Below, piece after piece: positions 52,476 to 61,675 of a stretch of DNA of 64,000 nt. The stretch lies in NCBI RefSeq assembly GCF_000827885.1, contig NZ_JTKH01000006.1, positions 822,239 to 886,238 on the forward strand, read 5' to 3'. The notes under the pieces are model-generated. The model was not told where the DNA came from and did no database searches. It worked only from the letters and a program-made list of their open reading frames with translations. Made by a program: the position numbers and the translations under genes. Each line of letters begins with the position of its first letter. The stretch's first letter is position 1. This stretch comes from Vibrio renipiscarius (GTDB taxonomy: Bacteria; Pseudomonadota; Gammaproteobacteria; Enterobacterales; Vibrionaceae).

Positions 52476-53147
52476 TCAACTGATTATGATTAAATGTATT
52501 GAACTGTATGCAGAATAAACACCATAACTTAAGATTGCTGTCGCGCCGATGTTTCTAAAAACCGAAGATTGTTGCAGTTTATGTAAATGTGCTGAGCCAT
52601 AACCCACCATTAGCATTGAGGGTAAAGTACCCAGCCCAAACGCCATCATGATCATCGCACCATTGAAACTGCTGCCTGACACGACTGCCCACGTTAATGT
52701 GGAGTAAACCAATCCACACGGCAGCCATCCCCAAATAAAACCAAATAGGCTTGCTTGGTAGGGGCTGGTAATGGGTAACAGCTTTTTACCTGCCGGCGAT
52801 ATATGGCGCCAAATGGATTGCCCAAGCTTCTCAATGTGAAGTAAACCTTGCCACCAACGACCAATATAACAAGCGAGTACAATCATAAATACTGCAGCGA
52901 TGAGTCTTAGCCAGGCAAAGCTGTAGCTCAGATTGGCTATATCAGCGATGCTTGATACCGCGCCACCAATAACACCACCGAAAAAACTGTAACTGACGAT
53001 ACGGCCAATATTGTAATAAATCGGTATCGATTTAGAGGGGCGATCTTGACCAAGCGAGAGAAGTGATGCAATTCCGCCACACATTCCAACGCAGTGACCC
53101 GAACCAACCAGCCCAATAAAAAATGCCGCGGCGATATCTGCATTCAT
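52476..53147 (-). CDS. Sulfite exporter TauE/SafE-family membrane protein of the cco cluster, 223 aa
   Basis: Six hydrophobic segments with glycine-rich turns: GLVGSGHCVGMCGG at the N-terminus with two Cys, and GWLPCGLVYSTL in the middle. This is the small TauE/SafE-like protein that commonly closes cbb3 oxidase maturation clusters. A role in metal or thiol transport for oxidase assembly is suspected because of the Cys motifs and context. The start overlaps the ccoS stop as ATGA. Confidence 0.82.
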   Translation of the reverse strand: MNADIAAAFFIGLVGSGHCVGMCGGIASLLSLGQDRPSKSIPIYYNIGRIVSYSFFGGVIGGAVSSIADIANLSYSFAWLRLIAAVFMIVLACYIGRWWQGLLHIEKLGQSIWRHISPAGKKLLPITSPYQASLFGFIWGWLPCGLVYSTLTWAVVSGSSFNGAMIMMAFGLGTLPSMLMVGYGSAHLHKLQQSSVFRNIGATAILSYGVYSAYSSIHLIIIS

Positions 53148-53305
53148 TTTTTGGGTTTGTCCTTGTGTTCTTCATCAAAAAGAATGTTGTGGCCTTGGCG
53201 TTCTAGGTCTTCGAATTGCTCATTTTTGACCGCCCAAAGAAAAATGGCGACGGCGACACAAACCAACACAATCGCGATAGGAATTAATATGTAAAGGCTT
53301 TCCAT
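53144..53305 (-). CDS. ccoS: cbb3 oxidase maturation protein CcoS, 53 aa
   Basis: A 53-residue single-span membrane protein: MESLYILIPIAIVLVCVAVA, then IFLWAVKNEQFEDLERQG, the conserved FW-x-x-x-x-x-QFDDLE-type block of CcoS/FixS. Needed for cofactor insertion into the oxidase in other bacteria. It starts 3 bp after the ccoI stop and its TGA overlaps the next ATG (ATGA). Confidence 0.92.
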   Translation of the reverse strand: MESLYILIPIAIVLVCVAVAIFLWAVKNEQFEDLERQGHNILFDEEHKDKPKK

Positions 53306-53307
53306 GG

Positions 53308-55692
53308 CTATTTACCTTGTTCTTTCAATAATCGCAGTGAGTTGGAGACAACAATGATAGAACTGGCCGACATGCCAACAACAGCAAAATAGGGCGCCAC
53401 CAGTCCTGAAACAGCTAAAGGCAAGATCAATAGATTATATCCCAACGACCAGGCTAAATTCTCAGCAATGATACGACGGGTCTTTAGGGCCAATTCTCGC
53501 GCTTGTAAAATTCGATCGAGCCTATCGCCTAGCAGCACCATATCCGCCGACGCCTTAGCAACATCGGTTCCTCCGCCCATCGCAATAGATAAATGAGCCC
53601 CAGCTAAAGTTGGCGCATCATTGACGCCATCTCCGATCATCATGGTCACGCCATCTTCTCGGCACGACTGCAAATAAGCCAACTTATCTTGCGGTTTTGC
53701 TTCCGAGATAACCGTATCAATACCGATTTTATCGGCAACAAGCTTGGCATTTTGGCGAGAATCGCCAGTCAGTAACGTTACCTTAATACCTGACGATCTA
53801 AATTGCTCTACAAAGTTTACGGCTTCTTGACGGATAGGATCTTGATAATAAAAGGTTGCGATGTGTTCATCACCTAATGTGAGATAGATTGCATTGGGCT
53901 CAGGATTGGGTTTGCCATCAGTGTGTGTCGATAGTGCAAATTCGGCATTGCCAATTTTGATCGCTTTGTTTTGATAGACCCCTTGAACGCCGGAACCAAT
54001 GATATTTTCGATCGCTTCAATATCAATGGTCGAATCAAGATAAGGTCGAAACGCGCGTGCCAGAGGGTGGTTGGCGTGAGCCTCTAGGGCTGCGGCTAAG
54101 GCAAGGGCGGTTTGTTTTGAGTACTGACCAAATAGACGAATATCGTTAATCTCAATATCACCATGCGTTAAGGTGCCGGTTTTATCGATGATAAGATGAT
54201 TGACCTTACATAACGTTTCAAAGACGTGTCCCTTACGGAGCAAGATACCAAGATTCCCCATACGCGAAGTGGCACAGGTTAACGCGGTGGGTGTTGCCAG
54301 AGAAAGCGCGCAAGGGCAGGTTGCAACCAGCACTGCAAGCATGATCCAAAAGGCATCATCGGGTTGATGCTTTTGCCAATAAAACCACGTGCCAGCCGCG
54401 ATAATTAGCAAAATACCGACAAAATAACGCGCAACGACATCGGCAATCTCAGCAATCTTTGGCTTGGATAATTGCGCCTCATCTTGCAAGCGGACAATAT
54501 TTGATATCATCGAATCGGCTTTGCTTGAGCTCACTTCAAGAACGAATGCTTCTTCACCATTCAATGTGCCTGCATAGACACTATCGCCGATGACTTTCAC
54601 CACCGGAACGGATTCACCCGTTAACATCGATTCATCAATATGGACTCGACCTTGCGTGATTACGCCATCAGCAGGAACATGCTCACCGGGTAAAACACGA
54701 ATTTTATCGCCCACTTGCAACGATTTTACTGGCGTTTGTTCTCCCTCGATTGTGGTGGCCATCGCAGGGATAAGCTTGAGTAAATTGCCACTTGCGGCGG
54801 CGGCTTTTCGTCTCGCTCGCATTTCTAAAAAACGACCGACGAGCAAGAAAAAAGCAAACATTGAAATGGATTCAAAAAACACTTCGCCTTGTTCAGTCAC
54901 CGTGGCAATTAAACTGGCGACATACGCAAAAATCATCGCAATTGAAACGGGAACATCCATTCCAAGCGTTTTACTGCGGATGCTTCGCCATGCATTCATG
55001 TAAAAAGGCAATGCGGAATAGAGCATGACTGGCGTGGCAAAGATCAAACTAACCCAACGGAAATAGTTTTTAAATTCAGGGTCGAGATCGCCAAAGACTT
55101 CAAGATAGAGCACAACAGCAAGCATCATGACTTGCATCGTCGCAAGGCCAGCAATCCCTAAGCGATAAAGATACTGCTTCATCATCTGGTGATAAGCCGC
55201 TTCTTGTTGATCGGCCTCGAAAGGCGCGGCTTTATAACCCAGTTTATGAATGGCGGAAAGTAGCGTACTCAGTTGTGTTTGAGTGTGATTCCAGATGAGT
55301 AGTGCACGGTTGGTTGTCGTGTTGACTCGGATCTGCACGACGCCAGCAGTGTGAGAAAGCTGTTTTTCAATTAACCACGCGCATGCGGCGCAAGAGATAC
55401 CATCTAGTGACAACGTCACTTCTGATTGCTGATCACTTTTGCGAACAAACTCATTTTGCACTTCTTGGTTATCGTAATGAATGAGCGCTTGCAGTTGTTC
55501 AGGGACGAGATTCGCCTTCTCTGCGGGTGCAGTGCGATATTGATAATACGAGACGAGGCCGCTCTCGATAATCGTTTGAGCAACCGTTTCACAACCGGGG
55601 CAGCACAGTTCGCGAACCTGCCCAAGGATTTCCACTTTAAAGTCCGTGTTGACTGGTACTTCTTCACCGCAGTGATAACACGATTGACACAT
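53308..55692 (-). CDS. ccoI: Copper-exporting P1B-ATPase CcoI (FixI), 794 aa
   Basis: Supplies copper for the cbb3 oxidase by moving Cu across the inner membrane. An N-terminal Cys-rich region (CQSCYHCGEE, then LCCPGCE) is typical of FixI; the heavy-metal domain has GISCAACAWLIE; eight hydrophobic segments; the intramembrane CPCALS; phosphorylated Asp in DKTGTLT; and GDGVNDAPTLAGA in the hinge. Lies between ccoH (6 bp) and ccoS (2 bp), so the maturation genes form one unit behind the structural genes. Confidence 0.95.
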   Translation of the reverse strand: MCQSCYHCGEEVPVNTDFKVEILGQVRELCCPGCETVAQTIIESGLVSYYQYRTAPAEKANLVPEQLQALIHYDNQEVQNEFVRKSDQQSEVTLSLDGISCAACAWLIEKQLSHTAGVVQIRVNTTTNRALLIWNHTQTQLSTLLSAIHKLGYKAAPFEADQQEAAYHQMMKQYLYRLGIAGLATMQVMMLAVVLYLEVFGDLDPEFKNYFRWVSLIFATPVMLYSALPFYMNAWRSIRSKTLGMDVPVSIAMIFAYVASLIATVTEQGEVFFESISMFAFFLLVGRFLEMRARRKAAAASGNLLKLIPAMATTIEGEQTPVKSLQVGDKIRVLPGEHVPADGVITQGRVHIDESMLTGESVPVVKVIGDSVYAGTLNGEEAFVLEVSSSKADSMISNIVRLQDEAQLSKPKIAEIADVVARYFVGILLIIAAGTWFYWQKHQPDDAFWIMLAVLVATCPCALSLATPTALTCATSRMGNLGILLRKGHVFETLCKVNHLIIDKTGTLTHGDIEINDIRLFGQYSKQTALALAAALEAHANHPLARAFRPYLDSTIDIEAIENIIGSGVQGVYQNKAIKIGNAEFALSTHTDGKPNPEPNAIYLTLGDEHIATFYYQDPIRQEAVNFVEQFRSSGIKVTLLTGDSRQNAKLVADKIGIDTVISEAKPQDKLAYLQSCREDGVTMMIGDGVNDAPTLAGAHLSIAMGGGTDVAKASADMVLLGDRLDRILQARELALKTRRIIAENLAWSLGYNLLILPLAVSGLVAPYFAVVGMSASSIIVVSNSLRLLKEQGK

Positions 55693-55698
55693 AAATTA

Positions 55699-56190
55699 TT
55701 ATTTCATTAATTGTATTGATGTCGTCGAAGGGAACGTGACACGCCCTTGAACGAGCCATTGTTGATCGTGGGGCGTGAGCTCAATAAACCACGGCCCCTG
55801 TAACTTTTCATCTAATAAAATACGGTACTGCCCACTCGCATTCGCAGTAATCATCTGTTTAAAATCGCGGTCAGGGAGAGTGCGATGAGCGAACGTTGCT
55901 TGTAATGCTGGGTAGTGTTCAAGTTGGCCTTTGTTGAGCGTGATCTCGATGGTTTTATCAATGGATGCCACGCTGGCATTAATCGCTAATTCTTCTGCAA
56001 CACTAATCTTGGAAAGATCGATGTTAATGCCTTTACCTTTTTTATAGTAATCCTCGGTGACGAGCGAAACCGAGTAATGCGATAAAATAACAATGCGGAC
56101 AATGGACCAAATGATGACCGTAAGAGGGAGTAAAATCAGAAACCACGGCCAAAATTGTTTATACCAAGGAGTTACCATAAAAATTCTCAC
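55699..56190 (-). CDS. ccoH: cbb3 oxidase assembly protein CcoH (FixH), 163 aa
   Basis: One N-terminal membrane segment (PWYKQFWPWFLILLPLTVII and on) and a periplasmic domain, with VTEDYYKKGKGIN after the membrane segment as in FixH. The family stabilises the cbb3 complex during assembly. 6 bp before ccoI and 90 bp after ccoP. Confidence 0.9.
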   Translation of the reverse strand: MRIFMVTPWYKQFWPWFLILLPLTVIIWSIVRIVILSHYSVSLVTEDYYKKGKGINIDLSKISVAEELAINASVASIDKTIEITLNKGQLEHYPALQATFAHRTLPDRDFKQMITANASGQYRILLDEKLQGPWFIELTPHDQQWLVQGRVTFPSTTSIQLMK

Positions 56191-56280
56191 ACCAATAAAC
56201 AGGACGTTATAAAAAGGGGAAGGTAGCCCTCAAGTTGAGAGGGCTATTACGCTTGATTATATTACGGTTTTACTTGTGAT

Positions 56281-57264
56281 TTATTGCTTACTGTCGCTAT
56301 TTGATAAGCTCCAAACATACGCAGAGACAAGTTGAACTTTGTCTTCTCCAAGAATGTCTTTCCATGCGGGCATCACACCAGAGCGGCCATAAGTTATCGT
56401 TTCCGTTACGTCGGCGCGTGTCCCTCCGAACAACCAGTATTGGTCGGTCAGATCTGGCGCACCCAGTGTTGGGTTTCCTTTGCCATCGGTTCCATGACAA
56501 GCCGCACAAACGACAAATCGTGCTTTACCAGCTTCCGCTTCTTTAGCGTTAACAGAACGACCAGAAAGGCTTAATGTGTAACTCACCACTTCTTGAATGC
56601 CATCATCACCCAAGACATCTTGCCATGCAGCCATCATTCCTATACGACCATTCATCACGGTATTCACGATGGCATGAGGTTCACCTCCGTATAGCCATGC
56701 GCCGTCGGTAAGATTAGGAAATCCTTTTTGACCACGAGCATCTGAACCATGACACTGAGAGCAATTTTGAAGGAATAAACGTTGGCCAACTTTAACCGCT
56801 TCGGGATCACTCGCGATATCGGGTATGGATTTTAAGTTATCTGTCCCTTCGACATAAGCTAAACGACGAAACGCTTCACCGAAGTAAGCATCTGCGTCAT
56901 CCAGTTCTTTGGCGTACTGATCAAGTTGCTTGTTCTCTTGTGCTTCTTTAATCAATTGTTTTGACTCTTCAACACTTTGAACTAACTGGTTGGAACTGGT
57001 CCAGCCGAGTAAACCTTTAAAGCTGCCTAAACCAGGGTAAAGAGCGAGGTATATAGCGGCAAAAACAAAGGTGCTGACAAAAAGGTAAGTCCACCATTTT
57101 GGCAGTGGGTTGTTGAGTTCACGAATACCGTCGTATTCATGCCCCATGTCGGCGCCTTCTTCGACGCCCATTTTATCTTTTAGGCACCAATAAAGTACCG
57201 CAGCACAGCCGATTAATGTTCCGACTGTAATGATGATGATCCAAAGGCTCCAAAATGTTGTCAT
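56281..57264 (-). CDS. ccoP: cbb3 oxidase dihaem subunit CcoP, 327 aa
   Basis: A membrane-anchored dihaem cytochrome c. There are two hydrophobic segments in the first 80 residues, with PLPKWWTYLFVSTFVFA, and two haem-binding sites, CSQCH near residue 168 and CAACH near 253, each followed by the expected Met region. It passes electrons to CcoO. The start overlaps the ccoQ stop as ATGA. Confidence 0.95.
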   Translation of the reverse strand: MTTFWSLWIIIITVGTLIGCAAVLYWCLKDKMGVEEGADMGHEYDGIRELNNPLPKWWTYLFVSTFVFAAIYLALYPGLGSFKGLLGWTSSNQLVQSVEESKQLIKEAQENKQLDQYAKELDDADAYFGEAFRRLAYVEGTDNLKSIPDIASDPEAVKVGQRLFLQNCSQCHGSDARGQKGFPNLTDGAWLYGGEPHAIVNTVMNGRIGMMAAWQDVLGDDGIQEVVSYTLSLSGRSVNAKEAEAGKARFVVCAACHGTDGKGNPTLGAPDLTDQYWLFGGTRADVTETITYGRSGVMPAWKDILGEDKVQLVSAYVWSLSNSDSKQ

Positions 57265-57437
57265 TCTTTGGTTTCTCCTTGTCCTTTCCTTGGCGTTTGC
57301 TTTTCGTCAGCGAATACAAGGTTGGCGTCTTCTTCAAAGCGAGCTTTACGACTTTTGCCGAAAGCCCACCAAACCACACCCAAAAAACTCACAAAAAGAA
57401 CGATGGTCCAAATACTGTGAATCGTACCAATATCCAT
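57261..57437 (-). CDS. ccoQ: cbb3 oxidase small subunit CcoQ, 58 aa
   Basis: A 58-residue single-span protein: MDIGTIHSIWTIVLFVSFLG, then WWAFGKSRKARFEEDANL, the usual CcoQ pattern of membrane helix, Lys-Arg stretch and FEEDA motif. It stabilises the complex. It overlaps ccoP by four bases (ATGA) and lies 10 bp after ccoO. Confidence 0.93.
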   Translation of the reverse strand: MDIGTIHSIWTIVLFVSFLGVVWWAFGKSRKARFEEDANLVFADEKQTPRKGQGETKE

Positions 57438-57447
57438 AATCTGCTCC

Positions 57448-58068
57448 TTACTTCATCGCATGGCCAAGAGACTGAAGATAAGCAATGATGGCATCCATCT
57501 CTGTTTTTCCTTCAACATCTTTTGGTGCATTGGCGATTTGCTCATCGGTATAAGGAACACCAAACTGATTGCGGAACAGTTGAAGTTTCTTCTGTGTTAG
57601 TTCGCCATTGAGGCCGTTCTCTTCAAGCCAAGGGAAACCAGGCATATTCGACTGAGGTACTAGCTCACGCGGATCAATCAAGTGCACTCGATGCCATTCG
57701 TCAGAATATCGACCACCGACACGCGCGAGATCCGGCCCCGTACGTTTAGAGCCCCACAAAAATGGGTGCTCATAAACACTTTCACCGGCGACTGAATAGT
57801 GGCCATAACGTTCGGTTTCAGAGCGGAAAGGACGGATCATCTGGCTATGACAAACGTTACAACCTTCACGAATATAGACGTCACGACCTTCCATTTCTAA
57901 CGCCGTATAAGCGCGTAAATTCTTAACCGGTTCCGTCGTTTGCTTTTGAAAGATGAGGGGGGTAATTTCAACCAACGCCCCCAAGCTAATCGCAAAGACA
58001 ATCAAAATCGCCAGCAAGCCGACATTACGCTCTACAAGTTCGTGGCGATTCTTAGAATTATTGCTCAT
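57448..58068 (-). CDS. ccoO: cbb3 oxidase monohaem subunit CcoO, 206 aa
   Basis: An N-terminal membrane anchor (about 15-35) and one haem-c site, [15 protein letters not shown], with DVYIREG before it and LGHAM near the C-terminus for the axial Met. Couples CcoP to the catalytic subunit. It starts 12 bp after ccoN. Confidence 0.95.
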   Translation of the reverse strand: MSNNSKNRHELVERNVGLLAILIVFAISLGALVEITPLIFQKQTTEPVKNLRAYTALEMEGRDVYIREGCNVCHSQMIRPFRSETERYGHYSVAGESVYEHPFLWGSKRTGPDLARVGGRYSDEWHRVHLIDPRELVPQSNMPGFPWLEENGLNGELTQKKLQLFRNQFGVPYTDEQIANAPKDVEGKTEMDAIIAYLQSLGHAMK

Positions 58069-58080
58069 TCTTCAATCTCC

Positions 58081-59508
58081 TTATGCCGGTTGCGGAATAG
58101 CTTTCAAGCTATCATCAGGTGCGGTTACTGTCTTGTACGCGTTGTATGCCATGATGAACATGCCCGCTAAGAAGATAAAGCCGCCAATAAAGCGAACCGC
58201 ATAGAATGGGTAGGATTCTTGAACCGATTCGATAAAGCTGTAGGTTAATGTGCCATCAGAGTTAACCGCACGCCACATAAGCCCTTGCATCACGCCAGAA
58301 ATCCACATTGCAACGATATAAAGCACAGTTCCGATCGTCGCTAACCAAAAATGCACGTTGATTAAACCAACGGAGTACATGCGTTCTTGATTGAATAGGC
58401 GAGGGATCAAATGGTAAATCGAGCCTATCGATACCATTGCAACCCAACCTAAAGCACCAGAGTGTACGTGGCCAATCGTCCAATCGGTATAATGTGACAA
58501 GGCATTGACTGTCTTGATTGACATCATCGGTCCTTCAAACGTAGACATGCCGTAGAATGACAGCGAGACAATCAAGAAACGTAAAATTGGGTCATAGCGT
58601 AGTTTGTGCCATGCACCAGACAGCGTCATGATGCCGTTAATCATGCCGCCCCAAGATGGAGCAAACAGAACAAGAGACATCACCATGCCAAGGGATTGAG
58701 TCCAATCGGGTAAGGCAGTGTAGTGAAGGTGGTGTGGGCCAGCCCAAATATAAAGAGAGACTAACGCCCAAAAATGGACAATGGATAAGCGGTAAGAATA
58801 AACAGGGCGTTCAGCTTGTTTCGGCACAAAATAGTACATCATACCAAGGAAGCCGGCCGTTAAAAGAAAGCCAACCGCATTATGTCCATACCACCATTGA
58901 ACCATCGCATCGACAGCTCCGGAATAAATCGAATACGATTTACCGGCACTGACTGGAATCGCCATGCTGTTCACTATATGCAAAACCGCAACCGTGATAA
59001 TGAAGGCACCAAAGAACCAATTCGCGACATAAATATGCGAGGTATTACGTTTGACCAACGTACCAAAAAAGACAATCGCGTAAGATACCCATACGACAGC
59101 AATGGCGATATCAATCGGCCATTCAAGTTCTGCGTATTCTTTTCCTGAGGTGTAACCTAGTGGAAGCGTAATGGCCGCCGCCAAAATTATCGCTTGCCAA
59201 CCCCAGAAGGTAAATGGGACGAGAGGCCCCCCGAATAGACGCGTTTGACAAGTACGCTGCACAACATAATAGGATGTTGCGAAAAGGGCGCTGGTACCAA
59301 ACGCAAAAATTACCGCATTAGTATGCAGTGGACGTAAACGACTATACGTCAGCCACGGTGTATCAAAGTTTAACTGTGGCCATACTAATTGAGCGGCAAT
59401 TAAAACCCCAACAGCCATGCCGACAATGCCCCAAAGGATAGTAACTAAGGTAAATTGACGAACGACAGTATAGTTGTAGGTTTGTTCAAGCTGCTTTTCC
59501 TGGCTCAT
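58081..59508 (-). CDS. ccoN: cbb3 oxidase catalytic subunit CcoN, 475 aa
   Basis: The proton-pumping oxidase core with about twelve membrane helices. Haem and CuB ligands are in [12 protein letters not shown] (low-spin haem His), [19 protein letters not shown] (the HH pair), and [11 protein letters not shown]. cbb3 enzymes have very high oxygen affinity and serve microaerobic growth, which fits the neighbouring fnr. First gene of ccoNOQP; I looked for an FNR box in the 235-bp gap upstream and found only a poor match. Confidence 0.96.
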   Translation of the reverse strand: MSQEKQLEQTYNYTVVRQFTLVTILWGIVGMAVGVLIAAQLVWPQLNFDTPWLTYSRLRPLHTNAVIFAFGTSALFATSYYVVQRTCQTRLFGGPLVPFTFWGWQAIILAAAITLPLGYTSGKEYAELEWPIDIAIAVVWVSYAIVFFGTLVKRNTSHIYVANWFFGAFIITVAVLHIVNSMAIPVSAGKSYSIYSGAVDAMVQWWYGHNAVGFLLTAGFLGMMYYFVPKQAERPVYSYRLSIVHFWALVSLYIWAGPHHLHYTALPDWTQSLGMVMSLVLFAPSWGGMINGIMTLSGAWHKLRYDPILRFLIVSLSFYGMSTFEGPMMSIKTVNALSHYTDWTIGHVHSGALGWVAMVSIGSIYHLIPRLFNQERMYSVGLINVHFWLATIGTVLYIVAMWISGVMQGLMWRAVNSDGTLTYSFIESVQESYPFYAVRFIGGFIFLAGMFIMAYNAYKTVTAPDDSLKAIPQPA

Positions 59509-59767
59509 ATTTGCATGCTTCCAATTCTATTATTACTACACTTTACTTCCAACACGACTCGTGTCGTAATGCCACCCAAATCACTCAGAGAACCAAACTG
59601 CTTAAAGTGATTAAATAGTCTTTGCGATTTTTAACAAAAGTGGCATTTTCAGTGCCAAACTATACTGTAATTAACATTTCAATGATAGGGAAGTAACCTT
59701 ACTCTCGGTCTGGATTTTGTTTTTTATTCTAAAACTTTGAAGCTTGTTACATGGAGAACATGCAAAA

Positions 59768-60103
59768 ATGGCGGCACAAAAGCTTACTAAAGGGCGTTTT
59801 ATTCAAATAATCATCATGTTAACGTTACTTGTTGTTGCGTTTTTTTGGCGTACTTACACCTATGACATGTCGAAAAAGGTCACCTGTGATTTGCAACAAT
59901 CGTGTTCCTTTTATGTTAACGGCACAGAATTCATTGCCGCTAAAACGGCAGATAATATTGACATCGTGACCTCAAACAGCGATTGGGAAATTCAAACAGA
60001 AGCCGTAAACAGCAAAGCGAATAATAGTTGGCAAGTCCAATTGGTGAATATCAAAAGCAAAGAAAGCTATAAGCGAGAATTGATATTCTCAAATAAAGAA
60101 TAA
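59768..60103 (+). CDS. Membrane-anchored hypothetical protein between ccoN and dif, 111 aa
   Basis: One N-terminal hydrophobic anchor (about 10-28, QIIIMLTLLVVAFFW) and a predicted periplasmic domain with two Cys close together (VTCDLQQSCSF) and a beta-rich remainder. I do not recognise the family. The start is put at ATG 59768 with GGAG upstream; a TTG start eight codons earlier is possible. Divergent from ccoN, so a link with respiration is conceivable but only by position. Confidence 0.7.
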   Translation: MAAQKLTKGRFIQIIIMLTLLVVAFFWRTYTYDMSKKVTCDLQQSCSFYVNGTEFIAAKTADNIDIVTSNSDWEIQTEAVNSKANNSWQVQLVNIKSKESYKRELIFSNKE

Positions 60104-60375
60104 AATAGCTTTTATGATCTTAATAATCCGTTTATATCGTAAGATAATAAATGTGATTATTAAGTATTTTATGGTAAATAGAATTATGTTCAATGTGAAC
60201 CAGCCCGCAAAGCTGGAGGGCACAGTGTTACGATGGAGACCTTAATAAATAGATAGTTCAAATTTAACATAAGATACATAATGCGCACTAAGGTGTCCGT
60301 TTATTTTGAGCCTTTTACTCCTAAATGTTACCACTCATTTTATGAATTAGAATTTGTAATTCTGGCCAATCACAA
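60104..60375. other. Region around dif
   Basis: 272 bp of AT-rich sequence without a gene. It contains the dif site at 60262-60289, the presumed left boundary of the integrated phage. Confidence 0.6.
60262..60289 (-). other. dif: dif site of chromosome I / phage attachment site
   Basis: A 28-bp XerCD site. On the minus strand it reads XerC box AGTGCGCATTA, centre TGTATC, XerD box TTATGTTAAAT. Both boxes are identical to my recollection of V. cholerae dif1, and the centre differs by one base (TGTATG there). It marks the replication terminus where chromosome dimers are resolved, and it is also the place where CTX- and f237-type filamentous phages integrate. Phage-type genes begin immediately to its right. 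Confidence 0.88.
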
Positions 60376-60573
60376 TTAATAAAATTCCCATTCGTCCGAT
60401 GAACCATGTTCGGCTTCATTAAGTTGAAATGAATCATCATTGATTAGCTCATGAGGTTCATTTCCTAGGAAGTCACTGATTGCACCTGCAACGTCCCACG
60501 AGTCTTTGCAAAAGTAAGCCTTCTTGATTGAAAGAAAATACAGCGTGCCTTCACACAAAATTACTTGATTCAT
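60376..60573 (-). CDS. Phage-region hypothetical protein, 65 aa
   Basis: Small acidic protein beginning MNQVILCEGTLYFLSIKKAY, two Cys, no membrane segment. I do not recognise it. It is the gene nearest dif and is probably co-transcribed with the 226-aa gene upstream (85-bp gap). Confidence 0.55.
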   Translation of the reverse strand: MNQVILCEGTLYFLSIKKAYFCKDSWDVAGAISDFLGNEPHELINDDSFQLNEAEHGSSDEWEFY

Positions 60574-60658
60574 AATGCGCTTGATCCTTCTTGTAGTTGA
60601 TGGTTGTTACCATAATCATCAAGCCCAACTTGCCAAAAGTCATAGCAGCGTGGGCATA

Positions 60659-61339
60659 TTAGACCGCCTTATAACCATGAGTTAAAGCCTGAGCTGTAAC
60701 ACCTGGTCTACGATTAAAATGCTGATCCAACGCACTGCATAACTGGTCAAGATGCATCGCCATCATTGGTGTTGATGGCACGTTCTTGTCGTAAAATATT
60801 ACCACGGCGTCATCGACTTTATTTTTAGATGTTGGTGATTTACGTTGAAGAACTGATACACGTTTGACCATGTCATATGGTAATAAGCATCGAGGGATTG
60901 GTGGATTCACATCGTCACGAGTTGGCTTTTTAAGCTCTAAATACTTAGCGTAATACGCAATAGTAGCTTGGTTTCGATTCAATTTTTTAGCACAACCAGC
61001 AGCCCCTAAAAGCCAATAGTTGTCTCTTAAAAACTGTTCTTGTTTAATGGTCAATCTTTTACAACGCTGAATGTTTAGCTTGCGAATTTGACCATCAACA
61101 GCACATAAAGTGCGACCAAGTTCTTTGGCCGCAAATGCAGAGCTTTTACCTTGTCGAATAAGAACCGTAAGTAGTTCTGATTCCTTTTTAGACCAACTTT
61201 TTCGAGTGGTTTTTAACTTTGGTTTTTCGACAAGAGCAGTCGTTACCGCTTTATCTGAAACGCTTAGGCGGCGAAAAAGTAAATCAGCGAAAGAACAATC
61301 AGAATTAACATCTTGTGATACGAGTGAGCAATTATCCAT
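60659..61339 (-). CDS. Phage-region protein with two tandem HTH/Myb-like segments, 226 aa
   Basis: Basic protein. After a 45-residue lead come two repeats of a three-helix pattern: SWSKKESELLTVLIRQGKS...LGRTLCAVDGQIRKLNI (about 48-92) and LTIKQEQFLRDNYWLLGA...LNRNQATIAYYAKYLEL (about 97-140). Both look like SANT/Myb or GcrA-type DNA-binding folds. The C-terminal 80 residues have no motif I can name. It follows the ssDNA-binding gene by 26 bp. It could regulate phage or host transcription; I do not recognise a named family. Confidence 0.6.
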   Translation of the reverse strand: MDNCSLVSQDVNSDCSFADLLFRRLSVSDKAVTTALVEKPKLKTTRKSWSKKESELLTVLIRQGKSSAFAAKELGRTLCAVDGQIRKLNIQRCKRLTIKQEQFLRDNYWLLGAAGCAKKLNRNQATIAYYAKYLELKKPTRDDVNPPIPRCLLPYDMVKRVSVLQRKSPTSKNKVDDAVVIFYDKNVPSTPMMAMHLDQLCSALDQHFNRRPGVTAQALTHGYKAV

Positions 61340-61365
61340 ATAACCCCCTAGCCTATATTGAACGT

Positions 61366-61650
61366 TTACAAATCAACTAATTCCAATGGCTCAATAAGCA
61401 TTCCAAAGCGTTTTAGCTCAAGGCCACCAAAGTTATTAACAACAAAGCTAGAGCTGTGAACGGTATAAATTCCGGCGACATGTGCTGGTTGCCCTTCTTC
61501 AAGTGATAACTTCATTAGCGTTGGGAACTTGCCGCCTAGATAGGCGTAGGCTTCTTGTTCGTAGATGTTGCGATCTGGTTTGTCGTCCTTACCTTTGATT
61601 GTGCGTGTTGTAAATTTTTCATCTTCTGGGAATATTTCAATTTTTAACAT
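61366..61650 (-). CDS. Filamentous phage ssDNA-binding protein (gene V type), 94 aa
   Basis: Small beta-barrel protein that coats the single-stranded phage genome. It starts MLKIEIFPEDEKFTTRTIKG, then IYEQEAYAYLGG, MKLSLEEGQPAHVAGIYTVH and SSFVVNNFGGLEL, the pattern of the helix-destabilising protein family (PF02303 type). It lies 25 bp downstream of the replication initiator, the usual gene II-gene V order. Confidence 0.82.
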   Translation of the reverse strand: MLKIEIFPEDEKFTTRTIKGKDDKPDRNIYEQEAYAYLGGKFPTLMKLSLEEGQPAHVAGIYTVHSSSFVVNNFGGLELKRFGMLIEPLELVDL

Positions 61651-61675
61651 GGTTATATCCTTAGTGTTTTTTCAA

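Noticed and set aside
59509..59743. FNR box upstream of ccoN
   Set aside because: The best candidate (TTAATCACTTTAAG on the minus strand) matches only 6 of 10 fixed bases of TTGAT-N4-ATCAA, so it was not called.
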